From Myxococcota bacterium (GTDB taxonomy: Bacteria; Myxococcota_A; Polyangia; HGW-17; JAJRWW01), in the NCBI GenBank assembly GCA_024276595.1, contig JAJRWW010000042.1:1-13338 (forward strand): 13,338 bases of DNA, read 5' to 3'. The translations under genes and the position numbers were made by a program. Positions within the stretch are counted from its first letter, which is position 1; the number at the start of each line of letters is the position of its first letter. Below, in pieces: positions 1 to 5,941 of this stretch. The notes under the pieces were generated by a model, which had not been told where the DNA came from, did not search any database, and saw nothing but the letters and a program-made list of their open reading frames with translations.

Positions 1-93
1 CCGCGCCCACTCCTCGCTCTGAGCCACTGCCTCGACTGCCTCCAAGCAGCCCTCGAGCAAGAAATTGTCGTATGGGTTCTGCCATCTTGCGCT
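1..93 (-). other. possible fragment of a minus-strand coding sequence
   Basis: On the minus strand, from just after a TGA at 96-94 to the window edge, one frame stays open and encodes a protein-like stretch, including WQNPYDNFLLEG and CLEAVEAVAQSEEWAR. Third codon positions are rich in G/C (about 23 of the 28 codons from 84 down to 1), as expected for a gene in this genome. No ATG or GTG start or ribosome binding site is seen; the only in-frame candidate is a TTG. The stretch abuts repeat copy A (115-330), so it may be a gene whose 5' end was replaced or cut by the repeat. The product is not recognised. Chance openness in GC-rich DNA is a real alternative over so short a length. Confidence 0.25.
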
Positions 94-114
94 TCAGAAC
101 CACAACCAAGCGCC

Positions 115-330
115 AACCTGCCGGTGCACACGCACCGGCCGGCGACGAGTGTCGCCGGGCTGAGGGGAGGGGGCCCCGCGGGCCACGGGTAGTGGCCTGA
201 CTGTAGAGGGGGACCGCAGAGTCCCCCTCTACAGTCAGGCTAGCGAGGCCCCACATACGGGCAGAATCACCACTATCGGCGCACACCCCTGGTCGACACC
301 GCCTCCTCGGTCTGAGGCTCAGCTTCGCTA
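115..330 (-). repeat. structured intergenic repeat, copy A (inverted relative to copy B)
   Basis: Read on the minus strand, this 216-nt segment aligns end to end with 2746-2960 on the plus strand, with about 27 differences including one gap (about 87% identity). It carries several hairpins: 121-138 (7-bp stem), 139-158 (8-bp stem, GAGT loop), 181-197 (GGCCAC/GTGGCC) and a perfect 20-bp stem at 195-214/221-240. The repeat begins on the hppA stop codon TAG (330-328), so the hppA transcript would carry it as its 3' UTR. No flanking target duplication or encoded protein is seen. It could be a non-autonomous mobile element, a REP-like palindromic unit, or a structured RNA/termination element. Confidence 0.85.
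195..240. terminator. perfect 20-bp inverted repeat; possible hppA terminator/3' stabiliser
   Basis: The arms 195-214 and 221-240 are exact reverse complements around a 6-nt loop (215-220), giving a very stable GC-rich hairpin about 90 nt past the hppA stop codon. No T-run follows on either strand, so it is not a classical intrinsic terminator. It may act by structure alone, block exonucleases, or be only part of the dispersed repeat. In copy B the same hairpin is shortened to 9 bp (2847-2855/2862-2870). Confidence 0.45.
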
Positions 331-2556
331 AAAATGGATGGCGTAGAGGATCGGGGCGATGATCATCGCCACCACGGAGACCAGCTTCACCAGGATGTTC
401 AGGCTGGGGCCGGAGGTGTCCTTCAAGGGATCACCCACAGTGTCGCCGGTGACGGTGGCCTTGTGCATCTCCTCGTAGGCGTCCCCGTAGCCCTCGTGGC
501 CCCCGTCCTTGACCTGCTTCTTGGAGTTGTCCCAGGCGCCGCCAGCGTTGGACTGGAAGATGGCAATGCACACACCGGAGATGGTCACGCCCACGAGCAG
601 GCCGCCCAGCATGTTGGGGCTGATCAGGCCCACCACAAGAGGCACCAGCACCGCGATGAGGCCGGGCACCATCATCTTCTTGATGGCCGCGTCCGTGGAG
701 ATCTTCACGCAGTGGGCGTACTCGGCCTTGCCGTCGGCGGCCTCGATGATCTTCAGCTCCTCGGCGTTGGGCTCCCGCTCCTCGGACTCGGCCTTCTGGG
801 CGGCTAGCAAGGCCGGCTTGAGCTCCTTGATGTCCTTGAACTGCCGACGCACCTCCCTGATCATGTCCTCGGCTGCCTTGGAGACGGCCACCATGGCCAT
901 GGCGGAGAAGCGGAAGGGCAGCATGCAGCCCAGCAGCAACCCCACGAGCACGAAGGGGTCGGCTGCGTTGATGACCACGTTGGGCACGCCCTTCGAGTTG
1001 AGGCCCATCTTGGTCAGGAAGGCGGCGGTCATGGCCAGAGCTGTGAGGGCTGCCGACCCGATGGCAAAGCCCTTGCCTATGGCCGCCGTGGTGTTGCCCA
1101 CCGCGTCCAGCTTGTCGGTGCGAGCGCGCACGTCCCTGCCTAGCTGGGCCATCTCCGCCACGCCGCCGGCGTTGTCGGCGATGGGGCCGTAGGCGTCCAC
1201 CGCGAGCTGGATGCCGGTGGTGGAGAGCATGCCCACCGCCGACAGGGCCACTCCGTAGAGCCCGGCGAAGTGGTAGGCCAGGATGATGGCGCCCGAGATG
1301 AGCAGGATCGGGATGGTGGTGGAGTTCATGCCGACCGCCAGGCCCTGGATGATCGTTGTGGCAGGGCCCGTGCGGGAGGACTCCACGATGTTGTTGACGG
1401 GCATCTTGTTGGTGGCGGTGTAAAACTCGGTCACCATGCCGATCAGGATGCCGGCCACGAGGCCACCCACCACCGCCAGGACCAGGCCCCACCACTGGTA
1501 GGTGTGCACCGATCCGAAGATCACGCTCCTTACCTTGATGCCTTCGTGGGGGATCATCAGGTAGATGGCGACCACGGTGGCGACGACCATGACGGCCCCG
1601 GCTCCGAAGGTGCCAATGTTGAGAGCGGTCTGGGGGTTGCCGCCTTCCTTGGTCTTTACGAAGAAGGTGCCCACGATGGAGCAGAGGATCCCGATGAAGC
1701 CGATCATCATGGGCAGATAGACGACGTTCATGCCCGAGCCCTTGGAGACCATCTCCATGCCGCCAAACCAGGCGGTGGCCAGGATCATCGAGCCCACGAT
1801 GGAGCCAACATAGGACTCGAACAGGTCGGCGCCCATGCCCGCCACGTCGCCCACGTTGTCGCCCACGTTGTCGGCGATGGTGGCCGGGTTGAGCGGGTGG
1901 TCCTCCGGGATGCCGGCCTCGACCTTGCCCACGAGGTCGGCGCCCACGTCGGCGGCCTTGGTGTAGATGCCACCCCCCACGCGAGCAAACAGGGCTATGG
2001 AGGAGGCTCCCAGGGAGAAGCCCGAGAGCACGTTCAGGGTCACCATGAGGGCGTCGGTGGACTTGCCCGTGTAGCCAAAGCCAAACATGCTCTTGTACAG
2101 AACGAACAGACCTCCGAGGCCGATGAGGGCCAGGCCCACCACCGAGAGCCCCATCACTGCGCCCCCGGAGAACGCAACCTGCAAAGCTCCGTTCAGGCCC
2201 TTCTGGGCGGCATGGGCCGTCCGGATGTTGGCCTGGGTGGCCACCCTCATTCCCAGGTAGCCAGCCAGCGCGGAGCAGAGGGCGCCCACTATGAATGAGA
2301 CCGCGATCATGAAGTGGGAGCCCTTCAGCCCGGCGTTGGAGGCGCCCAGGGCCACAGCCACGGCCAGCACGAATATGGCCAGCACCTTGTACTCGCTGCG
2401 CAGAAAAGCCATGGCACCGTCGGCGATCCAGGTGCCGATCTTCTGCATACGTTCGTTTCCCGGGTCCTGCTTGGCCACCCAGGAGGCCTTGTAAAAGCCG
2501 TACAGCAGGGCCGCCACTCCGGCACCGATGGGTCCGTAGAGGTATAGCGCTTCCAT
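328..2556 (-). CDS. hppA: membrane-bound ion-translocating pyrophosphatase, K+-dependent and probably Na+-pumping
   Basis: This 742-aa, highly hydrophobic protein is a full-length membrane pyrophosphatase, which hydrolyses cytoplasmic PPi to 2 Pi and pumps Na+ and/or H+ outward. Substrate-binding motifs are present: DVGADLVGK (203-211), the Asp-rich DNVGDNVGDVAGMGADLFE (229-247), DAYGPIADNAGGVAEM (454-469) and, near the C-terminus, GGAWDNSKK and the GDTVGDPLKDTSGPSLN region. After GNTT (487-490) come A491 and G494; K+-independent enzymes have Lys and Thr there, so this one is predicted to be K+-dependent. In the helix after the Asp-rich motif, Glu is at 247 (LFESY) and Gly at 251, the arrangement of Na+-pumping lineages rather than plant-type H+ pumps, which have Glu four residues later. 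The start is ATG 2556, preceded by AAGGAG (2568-2563) at 6 nt. The TAG stop lies in repeat copy A. The gene is monocistronic and flanked by inverted repeats. Confidence 0.97.
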   Translation of the reverse strand: MEALYLYGPIGAGVAALLYGFYKASWVAKQDPGNERMQKIGTWIADGAMAFLRSEYKVLAIFVLAVAVALGASNAGLKGSHFMIAVSFIVGALCSALAGYLGMRVATQANIRTAHAAQKGLNGALQVAFSGGAVMGLSVVGLALIGLGGLFVLYKSMFGFGYTGKSTDALMVTLNVLSGFSLGASSIALFARVGGGIYTKAADVGADLVGKVEAGIPEDHPLNPATIADNVGDNVGDVAGMGADLFESYVGSIVGSMILATAWFGGMEMVSKGSGMNVVYLPMMIGFIGILCSIVGTFFVKTKEGGNPQTALNIGTFGAGAVMVVATVVAIYLMIPHEGIKVRSVIFGSVHTYQWWGLVLAVVGGLVAGILIGMVTEFYTATNKMPVNNIVESSRTGPATTIIQGLAVGMNSTTIPILLISGAIILAYHFAGLYGVALSAVGMLSTTGIQLAVDAYGPIADNAGGVAEMAQLGRDVRARTDKLDAVGNTTAAIGKGFAIGSAALTALAMTAAFLTKMGLNSKGVPNVVINAADPFVLVGLLLGCMLPFRFSAMAMVAVSKAAEDMIREVRRQFKDIKELKPALLAAQKAESEEREPNAEELKIIEAADGKAEYAHCVKISTDAAIKKMMVPGLIAVLVPLVVGLISPNMLGGLLVGVTISGVCIAIFQSNAGGAWDNSKKQVKDGGHEGYGDAYEEMHKATVTGDTVGDPLKDTSGPSLNILVKLVSVVAMIIAPILYAIHF

Positions 2557-2562
2557 GTCGAT

Positions 2563-2568
2563 CTCCTT
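2563..2568 (-). promoter_or_regulatory. Shine-Dalgarno sequence of hppA
   Basis: Minus-strand AAGGAG lies 6 nt before ATG 2556. It fixes the hppA start and contrasts with the SD-less starts elsewhere in the window. Confidence 0.85.
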
Positions 2569-2694
2569 GCTAGGCGGTGGAGCTGACCCACGGGGCAGGA
2601 GCTGCTCGTCTATCTAACCGCAATCAAACGAGAACCACCGAAAACATCCCGAGAGATCAAAACCACCCGTTCATAATTTTCCACCTTGGGTCGC

Positions 2695-2722
2695 ATCCTA
2701 TCCAAGCGCCGGGAAGAATCAA
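2695..2722 (-). promoter_or_regulatory. candidate hppA promoter
   Basis: On the minus strand TTGATT (2722-2717) and TAGGAT (2700-2695) are separated by 16 nt, each matching 4 of 6 sigma-70 consensus positions. Transcription would start near 2688, giving a leader of about 130 nt before hppA. The surrounding 2600-2745 is visibly more AT-rich than the genes. Other weak hexamer pairs exist here, so the assignment is tentative. No known riboswitch was recognised in the leader. Confidence 0.3.
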
Positions 2723-2745
2723 CCCTAAAGTTAGTGGCGACTATC

Positions 2746-2960
2746 TAGCGAGGCTGACCCTCAAACCGACGAGGCGGTGTCGACCACGGGTGGGCGCCGA
2801 TGTTGCTGTTTCTCCCCGTAGTTGGGGCCTCGCTAGAATGACTGTAGAGGGGGACTCTGCGGTCCCCCTCCCCCGCAGGCCACTACCCGTGGCCCGCGGG
2901 GCCCCCTCCCCTCAGCACGGCGACACTCGTCGCCGGCCGCCGCACGTGCGACGGCTGGTT
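2746..2960 (+). repeat. structured intergenic repeat, copy B
   Basis: This is the plus-oriented partner of copy A. An 11-bp long-range stem (2744-2754 with 2827-2837) closes a loop domain. It is followed by a 9-bp hairpin (2847-2855/2862-2870), a GGCCAC/GTGGCC hairpin near 2878-2894, a hairpin around GGCGAC/GTCGCC, and a terminal hairpin near 2941-2957. Relative to copy A the terminal hairpin has one compensatory base-pair change and one broken pair, and the long 20-bp stem has decayed to 9 bp. Similarity to copy A ends at 2960. It contains no convincing ORF. Confidence 0.85.
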
Positions 2961-3211
2961 CGTGCCGCCTCGGGCGCCGGATACAAAGCTTGACTCAGTT
3001 GCCTCAGATTCTCGTCCTCGAGGGAGCGAGGCTGACCCTCAAACCGACGAGGCGGTGTCGACCACGGGTGGGCGCCGATGTTGGCTCCTTGCCCAGGACC
3101 CTCACCACCTTGCCGAAAAGGAAACCAGCCACGAGCTGGCGGGAAAATGCCGCACTGCGTCTCATCCCGGCCCAGGAGCTCCCACGCAGGGGCGAAGAGG
3201 TCGCCGCGGCC
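2961..3211. other. gene-free stretch between repeat copy B and the lipoprotein promoter
   Basis: Open frames cross here on both strands, but none has a ribosome binding site or protein-like composition, and the frame joining the lipoprotein gene runs through repeat C. Apart from the 59-bp repeat C (3025-3083) I see no gene or RNA. Confidence 0.5.
3025..3083 (+). repeat. partial repeat copy C, identical to the start of copy B
   Basis: These 59 bp are identical to 2747-2805 in the same orientation. The match starts at AGCGAGG, the same left boundary shared by copies A and B, and stops abruptly after GATGTTG; the hairpin part of the element is missing. Complete identity suggests recent duplication or gene conversion from copy B. 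Confidence 0.9.
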
Positions 3212-3240
3212 GCCACAAATGCGATAATATGCGATATACT
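3212..3240 (+). promoter_or_regulatory. candidate promoter of the PKD lipoprotein, leaderless type
   Basis: TATACT (3235-3240) matches the -10 consensus at 5 of 6 positions and lies 6 nt before ATG 3247. The -35 at 17-nt spacing is weak (GCCACA, 3212-3217). A second -10-like hexamer, GATAAT (3223-3228), overlaps. If TATACT is used, transcription starts at or next to the A of the start codon. Confidence 0.5.
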
Positions 3241-3246
3241 GATGCC

Positions 3247-4476
3247 ATGAGCCCCTCCCGAGGATCTGGTCCGCTGGCGCCGAGACATGGAGAGCTCCTG
3301 TGCTCCTCTCCGGAGACGAGGACGTCCTGGCTCCTGCGAGCGCTGCCCGCTCTGCTCGGGGCGTTGGTTCTGGCGGCGGGATGCGACGCCAGGCCCCGAT
3401 TCCACATTGACGGAGGCCTCGGCCCGGACTCGACCCCTGGCCACGACGCCCTCCCCGGCCAGGACGCCGGCGGGGAGCCATTCGCCGGGGTCACCATCAG
3501 CGGCTGCGAGGAGCTGGACCTCACCTCGGAGACCCAGACCTGTCGGGGCACAGCGCCTCTGCTCTTGGCCTTCTCCAGCCTGGCGCCCACCGACGCCTCC
3601 AGCTTCCGCTGGGAGTTCGGCGACTCCACCCCCGACGCCTCATCACCGAGCACCTCCCACGAGTACCGCCTCCCGGGGGAGTACAATGTGCTGCTCGTGG
3701 TGGGCGGCCCCTTCGGCTCCATCTCACCGCCCTACCCGACCCTGGTGGAGGTCGCCCCAGCGCCGGCGGGAGCCTACTGCTCGGAGGACGCCCAGTGCGC
3801 CGAGTCCCTCTGCCTTTGCGAGACGGGCGACGCCACGGGCTGTCCCCCCATCCTGGAGGGCACCTGCTCCTCCAGGTGCGATGGCTGCCCCCAGGACACG
3901 GTCTGTGCCGACCTCACCGTGGGGGACGCCACCGACACCGACGGCTGGCGATCTCAGGTCTGCCTCCCGGGCTGCGAGACCTCCTCCGACTGCCCTCGCC
4001 CCGGCTTCGTGTGTCGAGAGCTCCCCTCCTTTGACGCCAACCTGGGCAGGCAGTGGCAGCCCGTCTGCTTCCCGGACGTGCTCGCGGACCTGGGAGAGAG
4101 CTGCCATGACACCCTGGATCAGTCGGATCCCGCGCTCTGCTACAGCGGTCGCTGCGGCCACCTGGGGCGCTTCGGCCTGTGCATCGACGGCTGCCTGGAT
4201 GCCCCCTGCCCCAGCTACGCTGCCTGCGTGACCTTTGCCGGCGGGCCCCTGGCCGGGGAGCCGGTCTGCCTCGCCCGGTGCGGACCGGATCACCTCTGCG
4301 ACCAGGATCCGCAGCTCGCTTGCGAGCCCCCCAACGGGGCTGGAGACCTGGGCTTCATCCTGCTGGATCCGGGCGAGCCCCAGGGCCACACGTACTGCGC
4401 CCCTAGGCGCTGCGAGACCTCCTCGGACTGCCCCTCCTCCCCGTGTGACACGGACGCGGGCGGTTTCTGTATGTAG
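3247..4476 (+). CDS. PKD-domain, cysteine-rich lipoprotein
   Basis: This is a 409-aa secreted protein of unknown function. A hydrophobic segment (about 28-44) ends in VLAAGC, a lipobox-like site with Cys46 as the probable lipidated residue; the n-region before it is unusually long. Residues about 80-170 resemble a PKD beta-sandwich, with FRWEFGD (W122, FGD 124-126) and a following H-E-Y...PGEYNVLLVV. From Cys178 to the end the protein is very rich in Cys, with spaced pairs such as CSEDAQC and a twice-used CETSSDCP (also repeated at DNA level near 3973 and 4411). This is the disulfide-rich style of myxobacterial surface lipoproteins. ATG 3247 is chosen because it follows the -10 hexamer and keeps the signal segment; ATG 3229 is also in frame. 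No SD is visible. selA follows after 55 nt, so co-transcription is possible. Confidence 0.85.
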   Translation: MSPSRGSGPLAPRHGELLCSSPETRTSWLLRALPALLGALVLAAGCDARPRFHIDGGLGPDSTPGHDALPGQDAGGEPFAGVTISGCEELDLTSETQTCRGTAPLLLAFSSLAPTDASSFRWEFGDSTPDASSPSTSHEYRLPGEYNVLLVVGGPFGSISPPYPTLVEVAPAPAGAYCSEDAQCAESLCLCETGDATGCPPILEGTCSSRCDGCPQDTVCADLTVGDATDTDGWRSQVCLPGCETSSDCPRPGFVCRELPSFDANLGRQWQPVCFPDVLADLGESCHDTLDQSDPALCYSGRCGHLGRFGLCIDGCLDAPCPSYAACVTFAGGPLAGEPVCLARCGPDHLCDQDPQLACEPPNGAGDLGFILLDPGEPQGHTYCAPRRCETSSDCPSSPCDTDAGGFCM

Positions 4477-4531
4477 CCCGGCATTCGTGCTAAAAACTGG
4501 CGGAGCGCCCGTGGCGCCCCGCAGGCCCCCC

Positions 4532-5941
4532 ATGCCCGACCTGGACAAAAACGCGCTGCTCGGCAAGCTGCCATCCGTCTCCGAGGTTCTGGCAGAGCCA
4601 GAGCTCTCTGCCCTGGCCTCCCGCCAGGGCGACGACTTCGCCTTGAAGACTGCCGTGCGGGAGGAGATCGCGCGGAAGCGAGCGGCGCTCCTGGCAGGGG
4701 AGACGGACGATCCCTCGATAGACCTGGCGCTGGTGGCGGCCAGGGCGGAGCGGCTGGCCGAGCCGAGCCTGATCCCGCTCGTGAACGCCACCGGCGTGGT
4801 GGTGCACACCAACCTGGGGCGCTCTCCGCTGCCCCCCGCTGCCCTGGAGCGGCTGCTGGCGGTGGCCAGAGGCTACAGCAACCTGGAGTACGACCTGGAG
4901 CGCGGCCATCGTGGCCACCGCCACGGCCACGCCTCCGAGCTTCTGAGCCGGATCACCGGGTCAGAGGCCTCGCTGGTGACCAACAACTGCGCGGCCGCGG
5001 TGCTCCTGTGTCTCTCGGGCCTGGCTCGGGACAGGGAGGTCATCGTCTCCCGGGGGGAGCTGGTGGAGATCGGTGGCTCCTTTCGGGTTCCCGACATAAT
5101 GGCCCAGTCGGGGGCGCACCTCGTCGAGGTGGGCACCACCAACCGCACTCGCCTGGAGGACTACCGCCGGGCGGTGACAGAGAGGACCGGGCTGCTGCTC
5201 AAGGTGCACCGCTCCAACTTCGCGCTGGTGGGCTTCGTGGAGGAGGTCTCCCCAGGGGAGCTCGCCCGGCTCGGCCGGGAGCTGGACCTGCCCACCATGA
5301 TGGACCTGGGCTCCGGCCTCCTGGACCGCCCGGGCACCGCTGCCTTCGCCGGGGAGCACACGGCAAGGGACGTGCTCTCGGCGGGAATGGACCTATTGAC
5401 CTTCTCCGGCGATAAGCTCCTGGGCGGGCCCCAGGCCGGGGTGATCGCCGGCCGCAGGGACCTGGTGGAGCGGCTCACCCGCCACCCGCTGCTGCGCGCC
5501 CTGCGGCCGGACAAGCTCACCTTCGCCAGCCTGGAGGCGGTGCTGTGGCTGCACGCCACCGGACGCGCTCACGAGCAGGTTCCCACGGCGCGGATGCTCA
5601 CCGAGCCCCTGGCCGCGGTGCAGCGGCGCCGCACCTCTCTCCTGAGGAGGCTTCGGGGTCGGACATGCTCCGGGTTGACCTTGCGCAAGGTGAGCACCAC
5701 CGCCCGGCCCGGGGGCGGATCATCTCCCCTGGCGGAGCTCCCATCGGCCGGGCTGGAGGTGACCCACCCGGCCCTCTCTGCCAACGTTCTCCACGAGCGG
5801 CTGCGCGGCGGCAGGCCCCCGGTCATAGGACGCATCGAGGACGACCGGCTCTTGTTGGACCTGCGCACCGTCCTCCCCGAGGAGCTCGGGGACCTGGCCC
5901 GAGCGCTCACACTGCTCGGTGACGCCCCTGGGGAGCCGTGA
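4532..5941 (+). CDS. selA: L-seryl-tRNA(Sec) selenium transferase (selenocysteine synthase)
   Basis: SelA is a cytoplasmic PLP enzyme that converts Ser-tRNA(Sec) to Sec-tRNA(Sec) using selenophosphate. The 469-aa product matches usual SelA length. It has the N-terminal helical region (KLPSVSEVL), the core motif NATGVVVHTNLGRSPL, the TNNCAAAVLL segment and the PLP-lysine motif SGDKLLGGPQAG with Lys295. ATG 4532 gives the expected N-terminus. In-frame GTG 4511, preceded by GGAG (4502-4505), and GTG 4487 are alternatives that would add 7 or 15 residues; the same frame continues open upstream over the lipoprotein gene but is a shadow there. No selB, selD or selC was recognised here, so the rest of the pathway must be elsewhere. 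The TGA stop overlaps the GTG start of the downstream kinase (GTGA), implying translational coupling. Confidence 0.95.
   Translation: MPDLDKNALLGKLPSVSEVLAEPELSALASRQGDDFALKTAVREEIARKRAALLAGETDDPSIDLALVAARAERLAEPSLIPLVNATGVVVHTNLGRSPLPPAALERLLAVARGYSNLEYDLERGHRGHRHGHASELLSRITGSEASLVTNNCAAAVLLCLSGLARDREVIVSRGELVEIGGSFRVPDIMAQSGAHLVEVGTTNRTRLEDYRRAVTERTGLLLKVHRSNFALVGFVEEVSPGELARLGRELDLPTMMDLGSGLLDRPGTAAFAGEHTARDVLSAGMDLLTFSGDKLLGGPQAGVIAGRRDLVERLTRHPLLRALRPDKLTFASLEAVLWLHATGRAHEQVPTARMLTEPLAAVQRRRTSLLRRLRGRTCSGLTLRKVSTTARPGGGSSPLAELPSAGLEVTHPALSANVLHERLRGGRPPVIGRIEDDRLLLDLRTVLPEELGDLARALTLLGDAPGEP

Noticed and set aside
195..240. Classical intrinsic terminator for hppA
   Set aside because: The hairpin is strong but no T-run follows on the minus strand; kept only as a possible structural terminator.
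431..2298. Long open frames overlapping hppA on both strands (for example 431-1495 minus, 509-1192 and 1270-2298 plus)
   Set aside because: They overlap a certain gene, have low-complexity His/Gly/Arg-rich composition and no ribosome binding site; they are frame shadows of GC-rich coding DNA.
4235..4531. Extension of selA upstream to ATG 4235
   Set aside because: The added 99 residues overlap the end of the lipoprotein gene, are Ser/Arg/Pro-rich and do not resemble SelA.
3724..4812. 362-aa minus-strand frame across the lipoprotein and selA
   Set aside because: Antisense to two well-supported genes, no family features, no SD.
5939..5941. The TGA ending selA as a selenocysteine codon giving a SelA-kinase fusion
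   Set aside because: The kinase is in a different frame from selA, so readthrough would not join them.
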